Shown here: one piece after another, positions 43,026 through 52,966 of the stretch
How positions within the stretch are numbered: the first letter of the stretch is position 1
How the letters are laid out: each line of letters opens with the position of its first letter
Assembly (NCBI GenBank): GCA_028714695.1
Contig: JAQTLX010000020.1
Span: 1 to 59,632 of the forward strand
Length of the DNA stretch: 59,632 bases
From: Ignavibacteria bacterium
GTDB taxonomy: Bacteria > Bacteroidota > Ignavibacteria > Tepidaquicellales > Tepidaquicellaceae
Direction: 5' to 3'
Made by a program: the position numbers and the translations under genes
The notes under the pieces: model-generated
The model's input: the letters and a program-made list of their open reading frames with translations, nothing else
Databases searched by the model: none
What the model was told of the DNA's origin: nothing

Positions 43026-44447
43026 ATGGAAATAAAAAATATTCAACATTTGTCAAGAAGAGCGGGTTTCGGAATGAACTTCGAAGATGCCATTATTTAT
43101 AGGGATAGCAGCAGGCAGGAAGCAGTAAAGAAAATATTCTCGGATTCTACTGAATACAAACCTATACAATATGAGTACATAACGAGTATGAGCGATATAA
43201 AAGACAGAATAACCGAAAAAGACAGAATAACCGAAAAAGACAGAAAAGAAGAAAAGAAAAAATCACGCCTCGAGATAAAGGACCTGAATCTCCTATGGAT
43301 TGATAAAATGGTAAATGACAAGGCTCAACTTAGAGAAAAAATGACTCTATTCTGGCACGGACATTTCGCGTGCCGTTCCGCTATTGCTGATTTTAATCTG
43401 AGGCAGAATAATCTTTTCAGAATTCGTGCTCTCGGCAGTTTCAGGAATTTACTTCATGATATTTCAAAAGATCCGGCAATGCTCGAATTCCTGAACAATA
43501 AACAAAACAGAAAAGGACATCCTAATGAGAACTTTGCACGCGAACTGATGGAGTTATTCACTCTTGGAAGAGGCAATTATACTGAACAGGATATCAAAGA
43601 ATCGGCACGCGCATTTACCGGATGGTCTTTTGACGATTCAGGAGGATTCGTGTTCAACAAAAAACAATTCGACGACGGCGTCAAAACATTCAGAGGAAAG
43701 ACGGGAAATTTCACGGGTGAAAATATTATCGACATGATTCTTGACGACAAAAAATGCGCAGAATTTATAACGAAAAAAATTTACAGATATTTCGTAAACG
43801 AGGATATAAGCGAATCATCCGTAAAAGATTTTGCGGACATATTTTACAGGTCGGATTACGACATCGAGAAACTTCTGCAATCAATTTTTTTGTCGGACAT
43901 TTTTTTTGAAGAATCCAACAAAGGGAATCGCATAAAATCTCCTGTCGAATATATTGTGGAAATAATGAGAACATTGAAAGTTGATATGCAGGACAAAGAA
44001 TCTTTAATTGTAATTGAAAAAAGCCTCAATCAGTTATTATTCTACCCTCCGAATGTAGCAGGCTGGCAGGGCGGAAAATCGTGGATTGATACATCCACGC
44101 TTCTTTTCAGACTCCGGCTTCCTGAATTGATTTTTAGAAGTTCCGAAATTGAATTTTCATATAAGAACAGCGATAATGTTACTGAGATGGGAAACAAGAA
44201 AAACTATACGAATAAAATTTTAAACAGAAACATAAAATCAAAAATTGATTTAGCAGGTACAATAAAGATTCTTTCCGCGGATACAATGGATGATATTTTC
44301 AATACTCTTGCCGCTTTTCTGATACCGGTCGATTTAAACGGAAAAAAGAACATGGTAAAAGATAACTGTGATACAACGAACAAAGACGATTTTATTGAAA
44401 GCGCTTTCTTCCAGATTATGTCGCTGCCTGAATATCAATTAAGTTGA
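43026..44447 (+). CDS. DUF1800 family protein
   Basis: 473 aa. DUF1800 hallmarks: HLSRRAGFGMN at the start, MTLFWHGHFACR, DPAMLEFLNNKQNRKGHPNENFARELMEL in the middle, ARAFTGW and YPPNVAGWQGGKSWI late. A small internal duplication (RITEKD twice, then KEEKKK) is at residues ~60-78. No signal peptide at the N terminus. The family is almost always next to DUF1501, as here (19-bp gap). Function unknown; the pair is often linked to secreted or polymer-related processes. Confidence 0.93.
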   Translation: MEIKNIQHLSRRAGFGMNFEDAIIYRDSSRQEAVKKIFSDSTEYKPIQYEYITSMSDIKDRITEKDRITEKDRKEEKKKSRLEIKDLNLLWIDKMVNDKAQLREKMTLFWHGHFACRSAIADFNLRQNNLFRIRALGSFRNLLHDISKDPAMLEFLNNKQNRKGHPNENFARELMELFTLGRGNYTEQDIKESARAFTGWSFDDSGGFVFNKKQFDDGVKTFRGKTGNFTGENIIDMILDDKKCAEFITKKIYRYFVNEDISESSVKDFADIFYRSDYDIEKLLQSIFLSDIFFEESNKGNRIKSPVEYIVEIMRTLKVDMQDKESLIVIEKSLNQLLFYPPNVAGWQGGKSWIDTSTLLFRLRLPELIFRSSEIEFSYKNSDNVTEMGNKKNYTNKILNRNIKSKIDLAGTIKILSADTMDDIFNTLAAFLIPVDLNGKKNMVKDNCDTTNKDDFIESAFFQIMSLPEYQLS

Positions 44448-44466
44448 TTAAAAAACCAGACTCAAA

Positions 44467-45672
44467 ATGAAATTTAAAAGAAGAGATTTTCTGAAAATAT
44501 CGGCGATGGCTTCTGCGAGCCTGTTTATACCCCGCTTTATAAAAGCGGACGGCAAAGAAACATTTTTCGGCAGAACCAACGGCAAAATAATCGTAATTCT
44601 GCAGTTATCGGGCGGGAATGACGGACTTAACTGCGTTATACCTTATAATAATGATATCTACTATAAATCAAGACCTTACATCGGAATAAAAAAATCGGAA
44701 GTCGTGAAACTGAACGACGAACTCGGTTTTAATCCGAATCTCAAAGATTTGAAATCTCTATATGACAAAGGACTTCTCAGCATTGTAAACAATGTCGGAT
44801 ATCCAAATCCCGACCGGTCCCACTTCCGTTCAATGGATATTTGGCAGACTGCATCAAATTCGAATTCATACCTTAATTCCGGATGGATAGGCAGATATCT
44901 TGATGCCGAATGCGGCGATTGCAGTAATTCTATGCACGCTATTGAAGCAGATGAAACTCTAAGCCTGGCAATGAAAGGAATTTCAAGAACCGGACTTGCA
45001 TTTCAAGACCCTGAAAGATTTTTTTATCTTTCAAACAAAAAAATCTATAAAGATTTACTTGAAAATTCGAAACGGGAAAAAGGACTGAACGATTCGCAAA
45101 AATATCTTTACAAAACTCTTACCGAGGCAACGGAGTCGGCAAAAATTATTTACGATAAATCGAAAATATTCAAATCAAAACTTAATTATCCCGGCACTCA
45201 GTTGGGAAAGAATCTGAAGATGATTGCTGAACTCATTTTATCGGGGATTGAAACCAGCGTATATTACACATCTTTTACGGGTTTCGATACACACGTAAAT
45301 CAGATTGCACGGCAAAGCGAATTGCTCAAACAATATTCCGAAGCACTGAAAACATTTACAGACGACCTGATACAAAACAACAGAATCAACGATGTGATAG
45401 TGATAACATTTTCCGAATTTGGAAGACGGGTATCAGAAAACGCAAGCAGAGGAACTGACCACGGAACCGCCGGCAATGTTTACCTCATAGGAGGAAAACT
45501 TAAAAAGGCAGGTATCTTTAACGCTCCGCCCGATTTATCGGATCTGGATTCCGGCGATCTGAAATACCAAGTTGATTTCAGGAGCATTTATTCAGACCTG
45601 CTCGGCAAATGGCTTGGCGCCGATTCAGAAAAAATTCTCGGTAGAAAATTCGAAACTGCCGGAATAGTCTAA
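44467..45672 (+). CDS. DUF1501 family protein with Tat signal
   Basis: 401 aa. The N terminus is a twin-arginine signal (KFKRRDFLKISAMASASLF). The family motifs VILQLSGGNDGLNCVIPYN, RSHFRSMDIWQTA and VITFSEFGRRVSENASRGTDHGTA are clear and resemble the alkaline-phosphatase/sulfatase-like fold. Probably a folded, possibly metal-bound periplasmic enzyme. It is cotranscribed with the DUF1800 gene. Confidence 0.93.
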   Translation: MKFKRRDFLKISAMASASLFIPRFIKADGKETFFGRTNGKIIVILQLSGGNDGLNCVIPYNNDIYYKSRPYIGIKKSEVVKLNDELGFNPNLKDLKSLYDKGLLSIVNNVGYPNPDRSHFRSMDIWQTASNSNSYLNSGWIGRYLDAECGDCSNSMHAIEADETLSLAMKGISRTGLAFQDPERFFYLSNKKIYKDLLENSKREKGLNDSQKYLYKTLTEATESAKIIYDKSKIFKSKLNYPGTQLGKNLKMIAELILSGIETSVYYTSFTGFDTHVNQIARQSELLKQYSEALKTFTDDLIQNNRINDVIVITFSEFGRRVSENASRGTDHGTAGNVYLIGGKLKKAGIFNAPPDLSDLDSGDLKYQVDFRSIYSDLLGKWLGADSEKILGRKFETAGIV

Positions 45673-45835
45673 CCGAAAGAAATATAGAGTATTGTAAAGC
45701 ATGCAAATTCCGTAAAACTAATAACCGGATCTTTTGTAATTTTATATAATTGTCATTTATATTTTTATTGAAGTCTTTGGCTTAATATGCTATTTTGAAG
45801 GATTATCATAATTACGAACATTATAAAAACAATTT

Positions 45836-48604
45836 ATGAAGCCTGAAAGGTTATTTCACATTATTATAGGTTTTCTTGTGTACATGATTGCCGTTACGGT
45901 TTTGTTTCTGACCGTACAGCCTTCATTGTCCTTCTGGGATTGCGGAGAACTTTCTGCAGCATCGAATCTTTTGCAGATAACGCACCCGCCGGGAGCACCG
46001 CTTTTCCTGCTCGTTAATAAGTTCACTTCCCTGTTTCCATTCGCGGCAAACATAGGATTCAGAATAAACTCATTAACTGTTATAACCAGCGCTTTTTCGG
46101 TACTTTTCCTTTATCTGGTTGCCGTAAAGTTAATAAGTTTCTACAGAAAAGATTACGGAGATAATTTAACCGAGCAGATAATTACAAGAATCGCGGCCGC
46201 CATCGGCGCATTCTCCCTTGCTTTCGGAGATACCTTCTGGTTTAACGGCACCGAGTCAAACGTATTCGGATTCAGTACATTCCTTTATACTCTGATGATT
46301 TGGCTTCTTATGGTATGGTATGAAAAAGCCGATGAAAAGGGCTCTGACAGAATCCTGCTGCTCGTTGCATTTATAATCGGACTTTCTCCGGGCGTACACC
46401 TGATGAGCGTGCTTGCAGCGCTTTCACTCGGTATGCTTTACGTTTTAAGACGTTATGTTACGGATGAAGCAATCGCGATAAAAACGGCTAAGATAGCATT
46501 TGTGCATATTTTGATATTAATTGTGGTAGCGTTTGTTCTCTGGGCAAAAGAAACATCGAATACACCTCCTACGCCCGCTGAATTCAAATCATACGATACA
46601 TCTTTTAAATTAATACTGCTTGTTGTTTCCATCGCTTTCATGGTGTTTATGCGAAAGAAAGATGTATTCAATAAGAGTTCTTTCTACTGGGTTTTTATTG
46701 TCGGTCTGGCATTTAATTTACTTGCATATCCGACAATGATAAAATACACTCCGCATTTAATTTCATTAATATTCGGAAACAATCTCAGCGTGAACGTATT
46801 CGGACTTTTGGTTATTCTTCTGGGACTTGCATACGGCGTTTACTGGTCAAAGAAGAACAAGAAACCTCTCGGCACAATGATATTTGCTTCGTTTATAATG
46901 CTCTATTTAGGATTCACAACATACGGCGTGATTATTATCAGAGCAAATCAGTCTCCTCCGATGAATGAAAACGAACCGAAGGATTTTCCGACTCTCGTGC
47001 AGTACTTAAGCCGTGAACAGTACGGAGATTTCCCGACATTCAAGAGAAGATATTCTTCTGAACCGCAGCACAGACAAATCTGGCAGAATTATTCCAGCGA
47101 CCTGGAATATCTTTTGAAATGGCAGATTAACCATCAGTATAACCGTTACCTCTTCTGGAATTACATTGGAAGAGCATCATGGATACAGGATGACGGAGTT
47201 GATTTCAAGAAGTTCTTCGCAATACCTTTCATACTCGGTATGCTCGGTTTGTTCTATCACTTCAAGCGTGACTGGAAGCTGGCTACTGTCTTTCTGGTCA
47301 TGTTCATATTCATGGGGTACCTGATATGTTTTTATCAGGACCAGCAGCAGATGCAGCCCCGTGAACGTGATTATTTCTACGCGGGTAGTTTCTTTATCTT
47401 TTCAATATGGATTGCCCTCGGCGTACGGGGTCTCGTTGAAGAGATTCAGAAATTAATGAAAAAGAATGTTCCCGCCGTTTCGTATCTGGTAGTCGGAGTA
47501 ATATTTCTGGTTGTTCCGGTTAATATGCTCAGAACAAATTATTACGACCACGACAGATCAAAGAACTGGATACCATGGGATTATGCATACAACATGCTTC
47601 AGAGTTGTCCGCCAAACGCCGTGCTCTTCACTAACGGCGACAACGATACATTCCCGCTGTGGTATATGCAGGACGTGGAAGGCGTAAGACGGGACGTACG
47701 TATTGCCAATCTGAGTCTGATTAACACCAACTGGTATCCGAAACAACTAAAGAACAATACTCCTTACGGTTCGCAGAAAGTCAAGATGACGTTTACTGAC
47801 GACCAACTGGACAAAATGCAGCCTACGGAATGGAAGCCGAGAAATATTGATATACCTGTTCCGAGAAAAGTTTATGATGATTTCGGCATTAAAGATACTT
47901 CCGTTATAAACAAAGGAAAGATTTCTTTCTTCATGGATGCCACTATCGGAAGCGATAAAGTAAGAGGAATCAGGAATCAGGATGTACTGATGAAAGATAT
48001 TATCGAATGCGCAAAATGGGAAAGACCTATTTGTTATGCGATAACATGCGACCCATCGGTAAGAATCGGTCTTGATAAATATTTAAAACTACAGGGACTG
48101 GCTTACATTCTTACTCCAAAAGCAAACGAACAGGGCACGGATATAGACGAAGAAATGATGACGAAGATGCTGTTTGCCGATGCTCCGAAAATAAGCAAGG
48201 AATATCAGCCGGGATTTTTATTCCGCAGTTTCAAAGAAGGCGTGTTCCTCGATGAGAATCATCTGAGAACCGTTGATTATAATTACAGAGCGGCATTCCT
48301 TTCGCTTGCCGAACATTACATCAACGACCTTAACAGACCTGATCTGGGCAAGAAAACACTCGACAGAATGGAAGAAGTAATTCCATACAAGAACGTAGAA
48401 ATGGGTCTGAGTCTTTTATACACAACCGCAGGCATGTACATGAAATCGGGTGATATGGAAAAATTCAAATTCTTCCTCAATGAATGCGAGACAAAAGCCT
48501 CGCTGACATTATCATCAGAAAAGGAAAAATCGTACATCACAAGAGAAGCACAGCAGATACTTAACGGCGTACGATATCTGAAAGACAGTCTGAAAATAAA
48601 ATAA
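45836..48604 (+). CDS. DUF2723 membrane protein, probable protein O-mannosyltransferase-like
   Basis: 922 aa. Roughly the first 560 residues have a dozen hydrophobic helices. The first loop carries the family signature FWDCGELSAASNLLQITHPP, with acidic residues placed like those of PMT-type GT-C glycosyltransferases. The C-terminal ~350 residues form a soluble domain with FTNGDNDTFPLWYMQDVEGVRRDVRI. DUF2723 proteins are thought to start O-glycosylation of exported proteins in Bacteroidota; that function is inferred here. Stand-alone gene with a strong terminator. Confidence 0.92.
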   Translation: MKPERLFHIIIGFLVYMIAVTVLFLTVQPSLSFWDCGELSAASNLLQITHPPGAPLFLLVNKFTSLFPFAANIGFRINSLTVITSAFSVLFLYLVAVKLISFYRKDYGDNLTEQIITRIAAAIGAFSLAFGDTFWFNGTESNVFGFSTFLYTLMIWLLMVWYEKADEKGSDRILLLVAFIIGLSPGVHLMSVLAALSLGMLYVLRRYVTDEAIAIKTAKIAFVHILILIVVAFVLWAKETSNTPPTPAEFKSYDTSFKLILLVVSIAFMVFMRKKDVFNKSSFYWVFIVGLAFNLLAYPTMIKYTPHLISLIFGNNLSVNVFGLLVILLGLAYGVYWSKKNKKPLGTMIFASFIMLYLGFTTYGVIIIRANQSPPMNENEPKDFPTLVQYLSREQYGDFPTFKRRYSSEPQHRQIWQNYSSDLEYLLKWQINHQYNRYLFWNYIGRASWIQDDGVDFKKFFAIPFILGMLGLFYHFKRDWKLATVFLVMFIFMGYLICFYQDQQQMQPRERDYFYAGSFFIFSIWIALGVRGLVEEIQKLMKKNVPAVSYLVVGVIFLVVPVNMLRTNYYDHDRSKNWIPWDYAYNMLQSCPPNAVLFTNGDNDTFPLWYMQDVEGVRRDVRIANLSLINTNWYPKQLKNNTPYGSQKVKMTFTDDQLDKMQPTEWKPRNIDIPVPRKVYDDFGIKDTSVINKGKISFFMDATIGSDKVRGIRNQDVLMKDIIECAKWERPICYAITCDPSVRIGLDKYLKLQGLAYILTPKANEQGTDIDEEMMTKMLFADAPKISKEYQPGFLFRSFKEGVFLDENHLRTVDYNYRAAFLSLAEHYINDLNRPDLGKKTLDRMEEVIPYKNVEMGLSLLYTTAGMYMKSGDMEKFKFFLNECETKASLTLSSEKEKSYITREAQQILNGVRYLKDSLKIK

Positions 48605-48629
48605 GATATAAGACATATTTAATAAAAAC

Positions 48630-48666
48630 AAAAGCCCTGTTTTTTTAATACAGGGCTTTTTTGTTT
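48630..48666 (+). terminator. Terminator of DUF2723 gene
   Basis: 11-bp stem aaaagccctgt/acagggctttt with a 9-nt T-rich loop, followed by a T run. Confidence 0.92.
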
Positions 48667-48738
48667 ATATCAAGACCTTATCTATCAAACTCTTATTAAG
48701 GAAAGAGATTAAAATTGTAATTCTCTTCCATCCATTCC

Positions 48739-48788
48739 GCGGCTAAAGTCTAAGTACTGCTGCAGCCGCCGCTTCCCATTCAATGGGA
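48739..48788. repeat. REP-like palindrome pair
   Basis: Two adjacent hairpins between convergent genes: gcggct/agccgc (48739-48744, 48764-48769) and a perfect tcccatt-c-aatggga (48774-48780, 48782-48788). No T run on either side, so not typical terminators. Confidence 0.6.
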
Positions 48789-48796
48789 CATTGTTT

Positions 48797-49891
48797 TTAA
48801 TATTCGAAACCCATTGATAATGTTGCTTCGCTTCTGTTATTGGCGCCGTTATAGAATATTTTCTGCGCTGCATCGGTCTGCACGTATCTGTATTCCAATC
48901 TTACGTATGCATTATCGACGGGTTTGTATTCGCAGCCGATTGTCAAAGCATTCGCTTTGATTCCCGTACCGTTATACATAATGGATGATACCACACCGTC
49001 CAGATCCTGGAAGAATTCGCCTCTTAATGAAGCACTGTATTTGGGTGTGAATTTATATCTTCCCGCCAGACTGACGCCGTAATAATTTGCGGATTTAGTC
49101 GGGTCGGATAACTTTGAAAGTTCCTGTGTTCCGTAATCAGCAGCCGCTACGACATCGATTTTATCCGTTGGATAAAAATTGACTATGAAATTATTCAGAA
49201 GTCTTGTTTTTCCCTGAAACCCTGCGGGCTGTTCATTTCCTACGATGTTATTGTAAATCAGTTTTAATTTCGGAGACGCCGTATATGACAGTTGGACACC
49301 TGCGGATTTGTTCTTATTATTGTCTTCAAACAAATTGTTTCCATTAAGAATGTGCAGGCAAGCGCTGAACTTATCCGAGAAATCGTAACTTACTTTTACA
49401 CCGCTCTGCAAGAAAGGCTCGAAGTTTGACATAAGAGAAAACGAACTGAAGAAATTATATTTCGGAAAACTTTCCGCGCCAATATGCGTAACGAAGTATC
49501 CGCCGTCAATCCAGAGACTTTTTACCGGTGAAAATCCGACGTTGGCTTCCTGTACATATTTGCTTCTTGTGACCGGACCCCAATTAACTTCGGGAATATC
49601 GCCGTAATGAATTGTGAATGTACCGCGTATTTTTTCCGCGCTGTACTTCAATGATACCTGAGCGATATTAAGTCTGAACTGGTCACGATACGGCGAAAGC
49701 GAGCCGAACAACCTTGGACCGTCAAAAACGTTTTTATCGTTATCGTATGAATAATATGCATCAACGTATGTGCTTATACTGAAATTCTTGAAATAATTCA
49801 AAATATCCTTATCCTGCGAAACGGAAATATTAGGCAGCAAGAACAACAGTGTAAATAATAATACGGTTAGTTTAGTTTTAGTCATTTTCAT
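48797..49891 (-). CDS. Outer-membrane beta-barrel porin (BBP2-like)
   Basis: 364 aa. Signal peptide (LTVLLFTLLFLLPNISVSQ) then a beta-barrel pattern with the BBP2/OmpL-like start ISTYVDAYYSYD and IAQVSLKYSAEKIRGTFTIHYGDIP. The last residue is aromatic (SMGFEY), as expected for barrel insertion. ATG at 49891, or MTKTK six bases in. It is downstream of two ammonium transporters on the same strand, though a hairpin separates it from them. Possibly the outer-membrane entry route for a small nitrogen compound; that is inference from position. Confidence 0.88.
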   Translation of the reverse strand: MKMTKTKLTVLLFTLLFLLPNISVSQDKDILNYFKNFSISTYVDAYYSYDNDKNVFDGPRLFGSLSPYRDQFRLNIAQVSLKYSAEKIRGTFTIHYGDIPEVNWGPVTRSKYVQEANVGFSPVKSLWIDGGYFVTHIGAESFPKYNFFSSFSLMSNFEPFLQSGVKVSYDFSDKFSACLHILNGNNLFEDNNKNKSAGVQLSYTASPKLKLIYNNIVGNEQPAGFQGKTRLLNNFIVNFYPTDKIDVVAAADYGTQELSKLSDPTKSANYYGVSLAGRYKFTPKYSASLRGEFFQDLDGVVSSIMYNGTGIKANALTIGCEYKPVDNAYVRLEYRYVQTDAAQKIFYNGANNRSEATLSMGFEY

Positions 49892-49916
49892 ATGTATAGT
49901 AATTTTTATTTATTTT

Positions 49917-49961
49917 CTAAAAAGAGCCGCGTTCCCCGATTTATAATCAGGGAACGGGCAA
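49917..49961 (-). terminator. Terminator of first ammonium transporter gene
   Basis: gttccc…gggaac stem with an inner gatt-tat-aatc hairpin. The A run at 49918-49923 gives a U tract on the - strand. It lies ~70 bp past the amt stop at 50031 and ~30 bp upstream of the porin start. Confidence 0.8.
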
Positions 49962-50030
49962 AAATCTTCTGTAATGTTTCTAATATGTTTTTACTTCACA
50001 GAAAATAAAGATCAAACAGATGGTAAAATT

Positions 50031-51257
50031 TTAACTAAGATACGCCTCTTCACCATGCAATGCCATATCAAGACCGATTTCCTCTTCTTCTGCCGACACT
50101 TTGACCTTAACAACCTTATTGATTAACCATAAGGTGCCGAGTGTGAACAGGAATGAGTAAACCGCCGTAATCACTGCGCTAAGAGTTTCTACCATGAAGA
50201 AGTTCACGTTTCCAAGAAGCAGACCGTCTGCTCCCGAAGGATTCCAGATCTTTGTTGCAAAAACGCCTGTTAAAATGCATCCGAAAAATCCGCCGACACC
50301 GTGGACACCCCATACATCAAGTGCATCATCAAGTCCTCTTTTATTCTTCCATGATACTGCAAGATAACAAACGAAAGATGCGATAATACCGATAAATACC
50401 GAACCTGTAACGTTAACATAACCTGCCGCAGGTGTAATTGCCACGAGTCCTGCAACGGCACCGGTTAACAGACCTACGAATTTAGGTTTCCTCTGTGAGA
50501 ACCATTCAATCAGAAGCCAGGTTACTGCCGCTACGGAAGCCGCTACGTCAGTGTTAATGAATGCAACCGATGTTACTGCGTCAATCTTTAATTCACTTCC
50601 TGCGTTGAAACCGTACCATCCGAACCACAGTAATGCTGTTCCTATTGCTACAAGCGGAATACTGTGCGGACCTTTATCCTGCACTTTACGTTTTCCAACA
50701 TAATAGACCGATGCTAAAGCGGCAAAACCCGAAGATGTATGTACGGCTGTTCCGCCTGCAAAGTCAAGAACGCCCCAGGTCGAGAATAATCCGCCGCCCC
50801 AAACGTTATGAGCAATCGGGAAATACACAAAAACCAGCCAGAGGGTCAGGAAAATTATGTAAGCATTAAATCTAATACGATTCGCGAATGCGCCCGTGAT
50901 TAATGCAGGTGTTATTATCGCAAACATCATTTGATATGCGATAAAACAAAAGACAGGAATGTTGTTCCCGTTACCGAGAAGATCCGCGGGATGAATTCCA
51001 ATTAGAAATATTTGGTCTAAATTACCGATAACCTTTCCGGCTCCGCCGCTAAATACCAGCGAATAACCGATAGCCCACCATAAAAATGTTGTCCATGCCA
51101 TCGAGAAAAAACTTTGAATCATGATGGCTAACACATTTTTTCTACCTACCAAACCCCCATAGAACAATGCAAGTCCGGGGGTCATGATCATAACGAGAGC
51201 AGTTGAAAACAGCATAAACGCTGTACTGCCAATGTCGATTTGACCGAGAGATTCCAT
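50031..51257 (-). CDS. amt: Ammonium transporter (Amt), copy 1
   Basis: 408 aa, 11 predicted membrane helices. Amt motifs: FMLFSTALVMIMTPGLALFYGG, GRKNVLAIMIQSF, the pore His in FAGGTAVHTSSG and the second His in VWGVHGVGG. N-terminal helix is extracytoplasmic-first, as in the family. A ribosome-binding site (aaaggag) precedes the ATG. No PII (glnK) gene is adjacent, which is unusual. Clear paralogue of the gene upstream. Confidence 0.97.
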   Translation of the reverse strand: MESLGQIDIGSTAFMLFSTALVMIMTPGLALFYGGLVGRKNVLAIMIQSFFSMAWTTFLWWAIGYSLVFSGGAGKVIGNLDQIFLIGIHPADLLGNGNNIPVFCFIAYQMMFAIITPALITGAFANRIRFNAYIIFLTLWLVFVYFPIAHNVWGGGLFSTWGVLDFAGGTAVHTSSGFAALASVYYVGKRKVQDKGPHSIPLVAIGTALLWFGWYGFNAGSELKIDAVTSVAFINTDVAASVAAVTWLLIEWFSQRKPKFVGLLTGAVAGLVAITPAAGYVNVTGSVFIGIIASFVCYLAVSWKNKRGLDDALDVWGVHGVGGFFGCILTGVFATKIWNPSGADGLLLGNVNFFMVETLSAVITAVYSFLFTLGTLWLINKVVKVKVSAEEEEIGLDMALHGEEAYLS

Positions 51258-51482
51258 TTATTACTCCTTTATGCGGGTTCTAAATTATTCATTTGTTTGT
51301 ATCCCCGAAGTATATAAAGAACCCTTCGTATATAATTCGGAAATTTTTCATAAATATTAATATTATAGTAAAATATTTTTATACAGAGATTTAACTTCAA
51401 TTTGCAGATACATAAATTAATAAGTTGAAAACTTTTCAAACAAATGAACAGCAATACAGCACCGGCATATTCACCGTACGAA

Positions 51483-51521
51483 AAAAAGCACATTCCCCTT
51501 TTGGGGGAACATGCTTTTTTA
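51483..51521 (-). terminator. Terminator of second ammonium transporter gene
   Basis: Stem with a 2x2 internal mismatch: aaaaaagca … ttcccc paired with ggggaa … tgctttttt, A run on the left giving a U tract on the - strand. It lies ~70 bp past the stop at 51591. Confidence 0.85.
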
Positions 51522-51590
51522 AAATAATCATATTGAACCAAACGCATAGGAATAATAATTAAAATTCATATTTGTTAATTTGACGCATAA

Positions 51591-52868
51591 TCACATTGCC
51601 TCCGAATAAGCGCGTTCACCATGTAAAATCTCATCAAGACCTATAGATTCTTCTTCCTTGCTCAGCGTTACAGGTGTAACCTTATTGATTAACCAGAGCA
51701 TAACCCAGGTAAATCCGAAAGCATAAACGGAACTGACAATTACGGAAACAATCTGTTTCATTAAGAAACTTGTGCCTCCGTGTATCAGACCGTTTGCTCC
51801 GCTGGCATTTACCGCTACAGTCCCGAATACACCGAGAAATATAACGCCAATCATACCGCCGACACCGTGGACGCCCCATACATCGAGTGCATCGTCAACG
51901 CCGAGTTTATTTTTTAGCGCGACCGCAAAGTAGCAGACAATTCCCGCGAGACAGCCGATTATAACGGCTGAAGTGGTTGTTACGTAACCCGCAGCGGGTG
52001 TGATTGTCGCAAGTCCTGCAACCGCGCCTGTAAGAAGTCCGACAAATTTCGGTTTCTTCTCAAGCCACCATGCAAGCAATAACCAGACTACAGCAGCAAA
52101 AGATGCCGCCAGGTCCGTGTTTAGAAATGCATTCGCTGTTACGCTGTCAACCGAAAACTCGCTTCCCGCGTTGAATCCGTACCAGCCAAACCATAAAAGA
52201 CCTGTTCCAAGAGCGATGAGCGGAATGCTGTGCAAACCTTCATCGACTACTTTTCGCTTGCCGACATAGAGAACGGATGCAAGAGCAGCCATACCTGCTA
52301 TGTTGTGTACAACTATACCGCCCGCGAAGTCTTTCACTCCCCAGTTCCATAAAATTCCGCCGCCCCATATCATGTGAACGAACGGGAAATAAACAAGGGT
52401 TAACCAGAGCGTTAAGAAAATCAGATAAGCGGTAAATTTAACACGGTTTACGAATGCGCCTGTGATAAGAGCAGGGGTGATGATTGCGAACATCATCTGA
52501 TATGCGGCGAACACTATCATTGGAATTCCCGCATTACCGAAAATGGAGATATGTCCCGCGTTTGTTGTTACCGCGGAAGATGTTGTTACATCGATACCTC
52601 TCATTAAAATCCAGTTGAAGTTGCCGACGATACCACCAAGTAAATCAGTACCGTCAACACAATTACCACTGAAGCACATCGAAAAACCGAAAAGATACCA
52701 TAAAACAGACGTCCAGCCCATCGATACGAAACTCTGTATCATAATGGCGAGGACGTTTTTCCTTCCTACGAGACCTCCGTAGAAGAACGCCAGACCTGGA
52801 GTCATCAGCATAACGAGACTCGTTGCCAGCAGCATGAAACCGGTATCACCGGTATCCCAGGTGGGCAT
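51591..52868 (-). CDS. amt: Ammonium transporter (Amt), copy 2
   Basis: 425 aa from ATG 52868, chosen for the ribosome-binding site ggagg seven bases upstream and the family-like N terminus (MPTWDTGDTGFMLLATSL); the longer frame adds 26 unsupported residues. Twin pore histidines are in FAGGIVVHNIAG and VWGVHGVGG. It differs from copy 1 by an insertion of about 18 residues after SMCFSGNCVDGTD, near the start of the first extracytoplasmic loop. Tandem with copy 1, no glnK nearby. Confidence 0.97.
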   Translation of the reverse strand: MPTWDTGDTGFMLLATSLVMLMTPGLAFFYGGLVGRKNVLAIMIQSFVSMGWTSVLWYLFGFSMCFSGNCVDGTDLLGGIVGNFNWILMRGIDVTTSSAVTTNAGHISIFGNAGIPMIVFAAYQMMFAIITPALITGAFVNRVKFTAYLIFLTLWLTLVYFPFVHMIWGGGILWNWGVKDFAGGIVVHNIAGMAALASVLYVGKRKVVDEGLHSIPLIALGTGLLWFGWYGFNAGSEFSVDSVTANAFLNTDLAASFAAVVWLLLAWWLEKKPKFVGLLTGAVAGLATITPAAGYVTTTSAVIIGCLAGIVCYFAVALKNKLGVDDALDVWGVHGVGGMIGVIFLGVFGTVAVNASGANGLIHGGTSFLMKQIVSVIVSSVYAFGFTWVMLWLINKVTPVTLSKEEESIGLDEILHGERAYSEAM

Positions 52869-52909
52869 GAAATATCCTCCGTTTTTAAGTTTATAAATGA
52901 GATATTGTA

Positions 52910-52941
52910 CAAAATTAATTAATTGACATACCAGTAACAAA
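52910..52941 (-). promoter_or_regulatory. Bacteroidota-type promoter of amt copy 2
   Basis: On the - strand, TTTG (52938-52941) and TAATTTTG (52910-52917) are separated by 20 bp, matching the -33 TTTG / -7 TAnnTTTG consensus. The predicted start of transcription is about 35 bp upstream of the ATG. Confidence 0.6.
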
Positions 52942-52966
52942 TACAAAAACCGGTAGGAAATAAAAT

